64,000 nucleotides of DNA, from assembly GCF_009910675.1 (NCBI RefSeq), contig NZ_RSEJ01000001.1, positions 248,001 through 312,000 on the forward strand. Reading direction: 5' to 3'. A program made the translations under genes and the position numbers. The notes under the pieces are model-generated. The model was not told where the DNA came from and did no database searches. It saw nothing but the letters and a program-made list of their open reading frames with translations. This stretch comes from Photobacterium alginatilyticum. GTDB lineage: Bacteria > Pseudomonadota > Gammaproteobacteria > Enterobacterales > Vibrionaceae. Shown here in pieces: positions 54,921-63,305 of this stretch; position 1 is the stretch's first letter, and each line of letters begins with the position of its first letter.

Positions 54921-55808
54921 ATGTTCAGAATATGTTATAAGTGTTTGGTAAGTGCTGTTTTATGTCTTATTCCGGTTGTCAGTTTTGCCGGAGTTAAGAT
55001 TGACTGGGAGACTGTCGAGAATAGAAACCTAGAAGTAATTATTGAGCGACACAAAGTTCAGGATTTTGTTTTTAAAGAGCTGTTGCCCTCCGATGCGAAG
55101 AAGTTTCCTACTGAACTTGAACAATTACACTCGGAAGATTGGGCAGTAGTGACAACAAATGTTAAGACCGGCTTTGAGGGGAATGATAAAGCTATTCCTA
55201 TATGGATTAATTTTATCAGCCAGGAACATCGTATTTCAGACGATACCTCTGAAATTCTTATACCAAGTATCAAGTCGCATGCGAAGGACTATTCTGGTAT
55301 TAGCATGAAAGGTGAGATAAGTAATCAAGGTAAGACAGTTTTTCATACTGTAAGTCCTGATGAAGTGTCTAAAGAGACCAAAGAATCTCTGAAACTGGTA
55401 TTTGCAAAGCTGATGAATATGCAGCCTAGAATAAGTTTGGATTTAGAATATGGTAAGCCTTATGTGGTAAAAAATGCGTTGGATGAGGATTTTTTCGGTG
55501 TGATGGGAATGCGCGGTGAGTTGGTGACCACTTACACTTTAAATGGAACTAAAGATGGCATTGCTCAGATCAGTTATGTCAGTGATATTCAGATAGATCT
55601 TACAATTACTTCAGAACAGAGTGAATTAGGTACAGATATTTCTCCTAAGGCAACTACTAAGGGGGAAATTTTCTATGATATACAAAACAGGCTGGTACGA
55701 GTTCATAAGATGACAACTTTAAGTGAAGGTGTGATCCCTTATGCTTCTGCAAAAGTTGATATGAAACTGATTCAAACCGATATTATCCGAAATGAGCTAC
55801 TGCAATGA
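54921..55808 (+). CDS. exported protein of unknown function
   Basis: A 295-residue protein with a signal peptide (ICYKCLVSAVLCLIPVVSFA, cut before GVK). The mature part is beta-rich, with segments such as GMRGELVTTYTLNGTKDGIA and KGEIFYDIQNRLVRVHKMTT that resemble periplasmic duplicated beta folds. I do not recognise the family. It is more AT-rich than the operons before it and lies between the tRNA cluster and the IS-bounded NO island, so it may be acquired. Confidence 0.7.
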   Translation: MFRICYKCLVSAVLCLIPVVSFAGVKIDWETVENRNLEVIIERHKVQDFVFKELLPSDAKKFPTELEQLHSEDWAVVTTNVKTGFEGNDKAIPIWINFISQEHRISDDTSEILIPSIKSHAKDYSGISMKGEISNQGKTVFHTVSPDEVSKETKESLKLVFAKLMNMQPRISLDLEYGKPYVVKNALDEDFFGVMGMRGELVTTYTLNGTKDGIAQISYVSDIQIDLTITSEQSELGTDISPKATTKGEIFYDIQNRLVRVHKMTTLSEGVIPYASAKVDMKLIQTDIIRNELLQ

Positions 55809-55943
55809 ATAAGTGAGCTTTTATTGATTGTAATCCAAGATATGCCCAATCTAGCGAGTTTAACTGCTTGAGACCGAGAACTCTTTCCTGAGTTTGTTTA
55901 AGGTGTATTCGAAGAATTTGGGAGTATAGTTTCACCATAGTAA

Positions 55944-55965
55944 ACCAGCCTATCGCTGGTTTTTT
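55944..55965 (+). terminator. terminator downstream of the exported protein
   Basis: ACCAGC, loop CTATC, GCTGGT and TTTTTT. It is a third copy of the tRNA-terminator module although no tRNA precedes it. Confidence 0.75.
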
Positions 55966-56032
55966 GTGTTTGAAGAAAGCTAGCTTCACTTCTGTCTGAG
56001 GGATAATAACCTAACCGCTAACGGGGAGCTGC

Positions 56033-56167
56033 GAATGCGCCCCATGATCCCACGGGCGCAATATTAATGTGAGAAGTTCCAGGAAAGAAGTGATTCGAGA
56101 TCTGGCTCTGGTTTAGCCAGTTCTTTCATGCACTGAACCAGGTAGTCGTACAAGAACAGTCCATTGG
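56033..56167 (-). mobile_element. IS66-family remnant: terminal repeat and end of tnpC
   Basis: GAATGCGCCCCATGATCC (56033-56050) matches the outer end of the IS66 copy at 61581-61598 at 16 of 18 positions, in inverted orientation. Next to it the minus strand encodes NGLFLYDYLVQCMKELAKPE and ESLLSWNFSH then stop at 56064, the C-terminus of an IS66 transposase, paralleling NGLILYDYLVKCM...LLPWNFSH at the other end. Only about 35 codons remain. Confidence 0.85.
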
Positions 56168-56168
56168 A

Positions 56169-56206
56169 GTTTTGTCGCAAAGCTACCTAATGCTTTGCGG
56201 CAAAAC
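56169..56206. repeat. IS6-type ends with only 8 bp between them
   Basis: GTTTTGTCGCAAAGC, then TACCTAAT, then GCTTTGCGGCAAAAC: a 15-base inverted repeat with one mismatch. The arm matches the right end of the IS6 relic (ACTTTGCGACAAAACC at 60125-60140). This looks like an IS6 element whose interior has been lost. Confidence 0.65.
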
Positions 56207-56223
56207 TTCTTTTCTATGGAATT

Positions 56224-56256
56224 TATATCGGCACAACACAGGGGGGTGCCGATATA
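56224..56256. repeat. 11-bp inverted repeat downstream of the SDR gene
   Basis: TATATCGGCAC and GTGCCGATATA pair perfectly around an 11-base G-rich loop. It is 170 bases past the SDR stop and could end that transcript, though no T-run is adjacent. No gene lies between 56207 and 56424. Confidence 0.5.
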
Positions 56257-56424
56257 TTCTATGCAGAGTTTTTTAACTTCGTATGAAGAACAGAAAGATT
56301 AAAGTCAGGTGCTAAGTAATTAGATGGTATGCCCTATTGCTCCACTATGCTTGACTATGTCGTGTAGATAAAATACCAATATAATAAGCATACACATTGT
56401 CGGAATTTATTTAGGCAATACATC

Positions 56425-57285
56425 TTACAATGACAAAGCTTTTGAAACGGCCAGCTCAAAATCCTCCTGACAAAGCTCCCTGCTTAATTTGTCAAAGTAA
56501 ACAGAATCTTCTCCTGCTGGTACTCGTGCCTTGAGTTCCTGCCCCTCAACAATGGATAAGACGGATTTTGCGACAGAGGCTGGTGAAGGGCCGTTATTAA
56601 TTTTATCTACCACCTGCGGTAGCAGAGTATTTGCCTGACTGGCATATGGCGACTCCTGACTGGTTGTAACAGAATTAGCTTGGAGGCCATTTTTAACAAA
56701 GCCAGTTTTAAATAACCCTGGCGCTACAGTGTGAACCTTAATGCCAAACGGAGCCAGTTCATATCGAAGAGAATCAGTGATACCTTCAACCGCATATTTA
56801 CTGGAGTTATAATGAGTGAGTAAGGGTAAGCCCATTTTACCCAGGAAGGAACTCACGTTCACAATGATCCCAGATTTTTGCTCGCGCATAAAAGGAATAA
56901 CGGCTCTGCATGTTCTTAAAATGCCGAAGACATTTACATCAAACTGTTGTATAAACTCTTCGTCCGTACCTTCTTCGACACTTGCCACCAGACCATAACC
57001 CGCGTTGTTAACTAAAATGTCCAGTGTGCCTGCATGCTGGATAATAAAGTTTATTGCATCTTCTACGTCCTGAGTTTTAGTGACATCACACACAACCGGT
57101 GTAATCGGCAGATCATGTTGTTCAAACACTACTTTTAACTCGGCTGCTTTTTCTAAGCTGCGAACACTACCGTAAACCTGATAGTTATTTCTGGCAAACA
57201 GTATTGCTGTTTCAAGGCCCATTCCAGAGTTTGCCCCTGTAATGAATACTACTTTGTTTTCTTTAGGTTGAGCATCAAAAGTCAT
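56425..57285 (-). CDS. short-chain dehydrogenase/reductase (SDR)
   Basis: A 286-residue NAD(P)-dependent oxidoreductase. I start it at 57285 because AAGGAG lies just before that ATG. The nucleotide-binding TGANSGMG is at 16-23, NNAG at 93-96, and the catalytic Ser-Tyr-Lys set is S145/S146 with Y159-x3-K163 (YNSSK). It follows aox by 28 bases and closes the hmp-aox-SDR operon. The substrate is unknown; its link to nitric oxide is by position only. Confidence 0.88.
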   Translation of the reverse strand: MTFDAQPKENKVVFITGANSGMGLETAILFARNNYQVYGSVRSLEKAAELKVVFEQHDLPITPVVCDVTKTQDVEDAINFIIQHAGTLDILVNNAGYGLVASVEEGTDEEFIQQFDVNVFGILRTCRAVIPFMREQKSGIIVNVSSFLGKMGLPLLTHYNSSKYAVEGITDSLRYELAPFGIKVHTVAPGLFKTGFVKNGLQANSVTTSQESPYASQANTLLPQVVDKINNGPSPASVAKSVLSIVEGQELKARVPAGEDSVYFDKLSRELCQEDFELAVSKALSL

Positions 57286-57313
57286 TTCTTTCTCCTTTTT
57301 TGACATGCTGTTT

Positions 57314-57946
57314 TTAGCTTTGGTGTTCAGGTAACTGATTGTTTTTGTATAAATCTGCTATGTTATGGTTTTTGTCACGATGTTCGGCTTCGTCATCGCG
57401 AATACATACCAATACGTCCAGAAAACTTGCTGAGTCTGGTAAATCGTAATATTTAATCGCTATGCTCGGGGCTAGTGGGTTAGGTAACAAACCAGCTTGA
57501 ATCTGAGAGATATACTCGGAATAGCTGTTGCAGGCCTCTTCTTCAAAATACCCGACAATTCGATGAGCTGTTTTTGAGGAAAACAGATAAATCAGCCCGT
57601 AAACCAGAATAAAAATAAACTGCAACGCCATAACTAATATGCGTTCAATGATCGAAGGTTTGGTGACTTTAAGGAAAATCATCAGATGCATTCTCTCGTT
57701 GTCAGCTTCGTCCAGTAATTCCTTGATCCATCCACCGTCATCTTTCATTCGTCTTAAAGCTTTCAAATGATTAAAGATCCCGGCAACCATCCCTGGTACG
57801 GCAGCGACTGTTTCCAGAAGCATCGCTCGTTTAGCTAAATGTTTGCCATAAAAAAAATTAAGTGTTTTTTTAAGTACCCGCGTAACAAAAAGTGCCAGTT
57901 TTTCCGAAAATGTTTCCGGTAGATAGTGAGAATGTTCAAACGCCAT
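57314..57946 (-). CDS. aox: alternative oxidase
   Basis: A 210-residue di-iron quinol oxidase that passes electrons to oxygen without pumping protons and is resistant to cyanide and NO. The four-helix ligand set is complete: E45 (LLETVAAVPGM), E84 and H87 (DNERMHLMIF), the EEEA motif near 135-138, and E186/H189 (RDDEAEHRDKNH). A hydrophobic hairpin at 100-123 anchors it in the membrane face. It lies 45 bases after hmp. In Vibrio fischeri aox is NsrR-controlled and NO-induced. Confidence 0.94.
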   Translation of the reverse strand: MAFEHSHYLPETFSEKLALFVTRVLKKTLNFFYGKHLAKRAMLLETVAAVPGMVAGIFNHLKALRRMKDDGGWIKELLDEADNERMHLMIFLKVTKPSIIERILVMALQFIFILVYGLIYLFSSKTAHRIVGYFEEEACNSYSEYISQIQAGLLPNPLAPSIAIKYYDLPDSASFLDVLVCIRDDEAEHRDKNHNIADLYKNNQLPEHQS

Positions 57947-57991
57947 ATGTGTTCCTGCGTATCCTGATGGGAGCTGATATCTTGCTTTGGG

Positions 57992-59176
57992 CTAAACGAT
58001 TTTGTGAGGTCCAAAGCATTCGTAGTGGAACTGCTTTCTGGGAACTCCGAGTTCTACTAACTGCCTTGCGATGTGTTGCATAAACCCCACTGGGCCGCAG
58101 AAGTAAATCTGTACCTTGTCTCTTTTAACGGCGTCTTCGAATTCATTCAGATCCACAAAACCTGAGAAGTGATAATCATCACCTATGCAATCTTCTTCGG
58201 TTGGTGTGTTGTACCAAACCAGAGAATTCATGTTGTCATTGGCGTCCACTATCTGGTTGACGTGTTGTTTGAATGCGTGTTGTTTACCATTTTCGGTTGC
58301 ATGTACCCAGGTTACCGGGGCTTTATGATCTTTAAGAGTTTCCAGCATAGAAAAAGTGGGGGTTAGGCCGACGCCAGCAGAGACAAGAACAACCGGTGTG
58401 TTTTCTTCGACTTCCATAAAGAAGTCACCCGCTGGTGAAGTGAGTTTAACAGTATCGCCAAGGTTCAGTTCATCGTGCAGATAGTTTGAAACCAGACCTC
58501 CAGATTCACGCTTTACAGAGATTCGGTAAGTACTGTCCTGTACAGATGATGACAGGCTGTATTGACGGATTTCTTGAAACTCAAGTTTGTCGCTCTGAAT
58601 GTAAATGCCAAGGTACTGACCAGGTTTGAAAGCAGAAACAGGTTTTCCATCAACTGGCTTAAATACAAAACTACAAATATTTTCGCTTTCCGAGCGCTTT
58701 TCAATTAGTTCAAATTCACGAAGGCCACGCCAGCCCCCTGCAAGATTTTCGTTCTCCTGATAGAGCTGTTCTTCCCGTTCGATAAAAATATTCGCTAACA
58801 CACCGTATGCTTCTTCCCAGGCATCGATGACTTCCTGTCCAGGAGAAAAGAAGTCGTCGATAGAGGCCAAAAGATGTCGGCCAACAATTTGGTACTGGTT
58901 TTTGGTGATCTGAAAACTGGTGTGCTTATGTGCGATTTTTTCTACTGCTTCGTGTAAGGCAGGCAAGTTATCTATATTTTTGGCATACGTGATGATGGCA
59001 TTGAATAAAGCTTCACGCTGATCACCGTTTCGCTGGTTACTCATGTTAAAAATATTCTTGAGCTCGGGGTTGTGGATGAACATGCGCTCGTAAAAATGTG
59101 CGGTGAGTTTTGGCCCGGTTTCCTCCAGCAGTGGAGCAGTAGTTTTGACGATTTCAATGGTTTTAGCGTTGAGCAT
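57992..59176 (-). CDS. hmp: flavohemoglobin (nitric oxide dioxygenase)
   Basis: A 394-residue enzyme that converts NO and O2 to nitrate using NAD(P)H. The globin domain keeps Y29, Q53 and proximal H85, the residues numbered identically in E. coli Hmp. The reductase part has the FAD motif RQYSLS near residue 205 and the NAD-binding segment [16 protein letters not shown] near 270, and it ends [10 protein letters not shown]. It is the first gene of the hmp-aox-SDR operon and lies behind an NsrR-like operator. Confidence 0.97.
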   Translation of the reverse strand: MLNAKTIEIVKTTAPLLEETGPKLTAHFYERMFIHNPELKNIFNMSNQRNGDQREALFNAIITYAKNIDNLPALHEAVEKIAHKHTSFQITKNQYQIVGRHLLASIDDFFSPGQEVIDAWEEAYGVLANIFIEREEQLYQENENLAGGWRGLREFELIEKRSESENICSFVFKPVDGKPVSAFKPGQYLGIYIQSDKLEFQEIRQYSLSSSVQDSTYRISVKRESGGLVSNYLHDELNLGDTVKLTSPAGDFFMEVEENTPVVLVSAGVGLTPTFSMLETLKDHKAPVTWVHATENGKQHAFKQHVNQIVDANDNMNSLVWYNTPTEEDCIGDDYHFSGFVDLNEFEDAVKRDKVQIYFCGPVGFMQHIARQLVELGVPRKQFHYECFGPHKIV

Positions 59177-59190
59177 GATGACTTCCCTTT

Positions 59191-59213
59191 AACATGTATT
59201 TATAATATATGTT
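59191..59213. promoter_or_regulatory. candidate NsrR operator upstream of hmp
   Basis: AACATGTATTT and AATATATGTT form a 23-base inverted repeat that agrees with the NsrR consensus (AAGATGCATTT and its mirror half) at 17 positions. It lies 15 bases before the hmp start codon and between hmp and the nsrR stub. Confidence 0.7.
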
Positions 59214-59285
59214 CAGTGTTGTATCTCAAATGCATGTTTAGATCAAGGAAAAGTTCTATACATTGATGTGAGAGAGGAAACCAGT

Positions 59286-59369
59286 ATGCAGTTAACCAAC
59301 TTTACCGAGTACGCACTTAGGGTGTTGATTTATATGATTTTTCCTCAACGCATACCTAATGCTTTATAG
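59286..59369 (+). pseudogene. nsrR: truncated nsrR (NO-sensing repressor)
   Basis: An ATG at 59286 encodes MQLTNFTEYALRVLIYM, the exact type of N-terminus of NsrR (Rrf2 family), divergent from hmp as in other bacteria. After about 18 codons the similarity ends at the join with IS6 sequence and the frame stops at 59369. The rest of the helix-turn-helix and all [Fe-S] cysteines are gone, so no repressor can be made here. Confidence 0.8.
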
Positions 59370-60140
59370 TTACGGTACATTTTCCTATGTTGCGACTGCA
59401 TGATCATAAAATTCACAGATCATCATTTTTCCTTGGAGATCATACTGCAGTTCGTTCGTTACTATCTTTCCGATAAGCTGAGCTACCGTGAAATTGAAGA
59501 GATATTGGTAGAGCGTGGCATCATTGTTGACTACTCAACATTGAACCACTGGGTGATAAAGTATGCACCATTGCTTGAACAGCGAGCTTGCAAAGAAGAA
59601 GCCAGTAGCTTTTTCGTAGCGGATGGACGAACGTATATCAACGTAATAGGCCTATGGGAGTATTACTACCGAGCAGTTGATAAATATGGTGATGTGATCG
59701 ATTTTCTACTGCGTGATACGCGAGACAAAAAGGCAGCGAGAGCTTTTTCCAAAAAGCCATCGGCCAGCACGGACTACCTGAAAAGGTGGTGATTGATGGA
59801 AGATATTCCAATGCGTTGGCTCCGCATCATATCAATGTTGAGCTTTAGTGTAATGGCTTGATGCTCAACCTCATTGAAGTCCTTCAAATGAAATACCTTA
59901 ACAATATTGTCTAGCAAAGTCACGCAGAGTGAAAGGAAATATGAACCAGGTACTAGGCTGGAAATCTGACGAAGGCGCGGTGGCTACATTAGCCGGTGTA
60001 GAACTTTGGGTGATGATTAAAAATGGACAGCTCGACAACCCTGAAGGCTTATCTGCTTGGGAGCAGTTTTACGTACTGGCAGACTAATTGTATCTGAAAA
60101 TTAGTTAGCTTGGACTTCAGCATAACTTTGCGACAAAACC
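59370..60140 (+). mobile_element. degenerate IS6-family insertion sequence
   Basis: It contains the two-part IS6 transposase relic and ends with the terminal repeat ACTTTGCGACAAAACC (60125-60140). The left terminal repeat is not recognisable, so it has been truncated where it meets nsrR. The element is not able to move by itself. Confidence 0.75.
59400..60087 (+). pseudogene. IS6-family transposase, broken
   Basis: The first part (59400-59792, 130 codons) has LEIILQFVRYYLSDKLSYRE and DYSTLNHWVIKYAPLLEQ, the HTH region of IS6 transposases, then YINVIGLWEYYYRAVDKYGD. The first catalytic D-E pair is changed (ADGRTY). After frameshifts, MKYLNNIV and GWKSDEGAVATLAGVELWVM followed by WEQFYVLAD give the C-terminus. 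Several in-frame stops make it inactive. Confidence 0.8.
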
Positions 60141-60342
60141 ATAAAAAGATACACCTTCGTATTCGTACTATTTACTCACCCCAAATAAGCGACTCAATAC
60201 ATATAAATAGGTTATGTGATTGTTGTGTGCATAAGGGATGGATTACGGATAGAATCTATCGTAAGCGCCCCATAAACCTCACATTCAAATAAGCTGACGA
60301 GCCTTTTATGATCTTAATTCCGCAAAATTAGGAGATAGGATC

Positions 60343-60807
60343 ATGGCCAATCGACGTAGCGACCAAGAATGGATGGCAATATTCCAACAATACGAAAGTC
60401 GTTCCCTCACCCAAAGAGAGTTCTGTCGACAGAACAATCTCAGCACTTCAACCTTCTTTGCTAAACGACGTTCGCTGCAACTATCCAATGACTGCCATCA
60501 AAGCGGGTTTGTTCGTGCAGAAGTGGTAGAGCAGACAACGCACTACCAGTTTACCAAACTCGGCCTAGCAAATATGGCCCTCAGCATCAATGATATCGAG
60601 CTAAGCATTCCGCAAGGAACTCCTGGGGTTATCTGGAGAGCTTATTGGCGCTCTTCAGTCATGAAAGGGGTAATCAGTCCTCCTGTCATTTACCTGTATC
60701 GCGAGTTTGTTGACTTCCGCAAATTTATCAACGGACTAGCGGCGTTGGTTGAATCCGAGACCGACTTAGCTCTGAACTCCGGTGCGCTGGGTCATGCAGG
60801 ACGATGA
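60343..60807 (+). pseudogene. IS66 tnpA-tnpB remnant
   Basis: The open frame begins as TnpA (RRSDQEWMAIFQQYESRSLT, REFCRQNNLSTSTFFAKRRS) and, after a shift near 60640 where TnpA should have ended in LIGALQS, runs into the TnpB start at 60661 (VDFRKFINGLAALVESETDL). TnpB is cut after about 44 residues by a deletion into tnpC. Confidence 0.8.
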
Positions 60808-61567
60808 AACGCCGCTCAATGTCCTCAAGGAAGATAAGCAATGTTATATGTGGGTGTACTGCTCTGGAGCTGACTCACCAGAAGCCGCATTGGAAGGTAT
60901 GAAAAATATCGTGTTGTTTGACTATCAAAATAGTCGTGCGAGGGCTTGTCCTGCTGCCTTCCTTGGTGAGTATGGCGGCTATCTGCAGACCGAGGCCTAT
61001 GGTGGGCTAACGCAGGTAAAACACCTCGGTTGCCTGGCTCTCGCCCGCCGCAAGTTCACGGATGCCAAGACGCTGCAGGGTAAAGGCAAGGCCGGGAAAG
61101 CCGATGTGCCTTGGCGAAAACCCAAAAGCTCTATGCGTTGGAAACCGGCTGAAAGGGTTGCCCGCAGAAGAGCGGCTGGCCGAACGGCAGAAACTGGCGA
61201 AGCCAATGCTGGATGACTTGTACCAGTGGCTGACATCACTGAAGGTCGTGGCGTCCAGTCAGTTGGGCAAAGCTATCAAATACACAGTGGGTCAATGGTC
61301 TAAGCTCGAGCGGTATGTGGAGGACGGCTACTTATCAATCGACAACAACCGAGCGGAACGCGCCATCAAATCACTGGTCATCGGCCGGAAGAACTCTTCG
61401 CTGATACGCTGAAGGGCGCTGAGGCCAGTGCCATGCTTTACAGTATCATCGAATCTGCTAAAGCTAACGGGCTAATCCTGTACGACTATCTGGTTAAGTG
61501 TATGGAAGAGCAAGCCCAGCCCGAATCTGATATCGACTCTCTACTCCCCTGGAACTTCTCTCATTAA
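60782..61567 (+). pseudogene. IS66 tnpC transposase remnant
   Basis: Three frames in turn encode the middle and end of an IS66 transposase: DDETPLNVLKEDKQCYMWVY, then YVEDGYLSIDNNRAERAIKS, then LYDYLVKCMEEQAQPESDID ending LLPWNFSH at 61567. At least two frameshifts and the lost N-terminus make it inactive. Confidence 0.82.
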
Positions 61568-61630
61568 TAGTCGCCCCGTGGGATCATGGGGCGGATACGC
61601 CCGAACGTGCAAACCTTTAATTTAAACATG

Positions 61631-62083
61631 CTAAATAGGGATAGATAGGCCAACCTTAACTGGTTGCATAGCAATGTTTGAAGTAAACTTGAGAATGTTA
61701 GCGTCGTCTAAAAAAAGTTCGCGAGTGATTTCTTCATATCGCTGCATATTAGTTGCTGTAATTACTAGTACAAAATCCTTGTCACCAGCGACATAGTAAC
61801 ACTGCTGCACGTCAGGATTTTTTATTGCTTTTTCCTTAAATCCATCAATTATTTGTGTCCCCCCCTTCACCATAACTACGTCTACAATTACGGTGACAAA
61901 TCCGCCAAGTTGATTGCTATTAAGTACCGCAATCTCTTTGTCTATGATACCCGTTTCTCTCAACTTTTTAACTCGTCGCTGTACAGCCGTAGCCGAAAGA
62001 CCAATTTCGTGTCCGAGTTCTTCAGAGGTAACTTTATTATTCGATTGTAAGTTTACGAGTATTAGTCGATCAAAATTATCCAT
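61631..62083 (-). CDS. Lrp/AsnC-family transcriptional regulator
   Basis: A 150-residue regulator. The HTH is in residues 1-50 (NKVTSEELGHEIGLSATAVQ, RRVKKLRETGIIDKEIAVLN) and the RAM effector domain follows (VQQCYYVAGDKDFVLVITAT). Such regulators typically sense amino acids and control a divergent exporter. Here the EamA gene begins 126 bases away in the opposite direction, which fits that pattern. The AT-rich composition suggests acquisition. Confidence 0.92.
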   Translation of the reverse strand: MDNFDRLILVNLQSNNKVTSEELGHEIGLSATAVQRRVKKLRETGIIDKEIAVLNSNQLGGFVTVIVDVVMVKGGTQIIDGFKEKAIKNPDVQQCYYVAGDKDFVLVITATNMQRYEEITRELFLDDANILKFTSNIAMQPVKVGLSIPI

Positions 62084-62209
62084 GCGCAGCTTTTCCTCGA
62101 TATTTCGAAATAATCGCAGTATTAATGCTCTTATATGATGTGATTTCCGCAGATCGAAAGAAGTATAGCCTTACACTAGAGTAAGTAACAACATTAAGGA
62201 GTACTGCTT

Positions 62210-63109
62210 ATGATATGCAACCTGAAAAGCAATAGTGTTGGGATATTGGTCGGAATACTAGCTTCTTTGATTTGGGGGAGTTGGCCTGTATTTTCGAAAG
62301 TTGCTATTACACACTCTCTTTCTCCGTTAGATATAGCATCACTTCGATTCACAATTGCAGGGATAATACTATTCCCTGTTCTTTTATATCATTCTATTAA
62401 GCTTCGTATGATCTTCAGCAAAGGTGTTATACTAGCAATTGGAGCAGGTGCGCCCTACGTACTTTTGGCTATGTATGGAATCAAGATGTCTTCTAGTACC
62501 CACTTTGGTGCGATAGCACCAAGTACCATGTTGGTATTTTCAACGATAGGCAGCATTGTCTTTCTCAAAGAAGCATTAACATTAAGTCGGTGCATAGGAG
62601 TTGCTGCTATTGTTACAGGAGTCGTCTGGATAGGCTTGAGTAATTTGCAAAACATTAGTACTGATACAATATTTGGCGATATGATGTTTATCGGATGTGG
62701 TGCGCTTTGGGCATCCTTTACTTTACTCAGTAAGTACTGGCAGGTTGACTCGTGGTCTGCTACTGCATTGGTTTCTGTTGTATCAGGCATTATATGTGCC
62801 CCTTTTTCTATAGAAGTAATTAAAAATAATCCAGTGGATCTGATAGTGTGGCATGGCGTATATCAAGGTGTCTTAGTAGCAATACTAGCACTATATTGTT
62901 ATGCAAAATGTGTATCTATTTTAGGCGCAGCAAAAGGAGCTTTGTTTTCAGCCCTCGTTCCTCCTGTTTCCATACTACTAAGTTTAACTTTTTTAGATGA
63001 GTCAATTACCATAAATGAAGTAATGGGTTCAATCGTAGTTGGTGTAGGGACTCTTCTTGCTTTGGGTATTGTAAAACTCAACGCATTGCGAACTTCTCTC
63101 GAGCAATAA
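62210..63109 (+). CDS. EamA/DMT-family transporter, likely metabolite exporter
   Basis: A 299-residue protein with about ten helices in two EamA halves (LASLIWGSWPVFSKVAITHS, ASLRFTIAGIILFPVLLYHS; second half GCGALWASFTLLSKYWQVDS, GAAKGALFSALVPPVSILLS). The divergent Lrp gene suggests an amino-acid or amine substrate and induction by it. The ATG has GGAG upstream. It is AT-rich like the Lrp gene. Confidence 0.88.
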   Translation: MICNLKSNSVGILVGILASLIWGSWPVFSKVAITHSLSPLDIASLRFTIAGIILFPVLLYHSIKLRMIFSKGVILAIGAGAPYVLLAMYGIKMSSSTHFGAIAPSTMLVFSTIGSIVFLKEALTLSRCIGVAAIVTGVVWIGLSNLQNISTDTIFGDMMFIGCGALWASFTLLSKYWQVDSWSATALVSVVSGIICAPFSIEVIKNNPVDLIVWHGVYQGVLVAILALYCYAKCVSILGAAKGALFSALVPPVSILLSLTFLDESITINEVMGSIVVGVGTLLALGIVKLNALRTSLEQ

Positions 63110-63305
63110 ATAATAAAATGGGAAATCTATAGACTACTCTAAGTTTTTCACAATCGCCCCAATATTAACTCACTGTTAAGGGCTAAATATGATAACAACT
63201 TCAATCACTAGTTATTAGTATGTAGCCAATTAAAATTATTACTATGATGCAGTTATAATATTTGGTTCTTGAGGGGTAATGTACTGATGGAAATACAATG
63301 TATTT

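Larger units (their letters stand above)
60261..61598 (+). mobile_element. internally deleted IS66-family element
   Basis: Terminal repeats GTAAGCGCCCCATAAACC (60261-60278) and, inverted, GTATCCGCCCCATGATCC (61581-61598) enclose parts of tnpA, tnpB and tnpC. At 1.34 kb it is about half the usual 2.5 kb. Its right end is the mirror of the remnant at 56033. I see no matching 8-base target duplication outside the two outer ends. Confidence 0.82.

Noticed and set aside
56033..61598. Target-site duplication flanking the IS66-bounded block
   Set aside because: The 8 bases outside each end (GGAGCTGC and GCCCGAAC) do not match.
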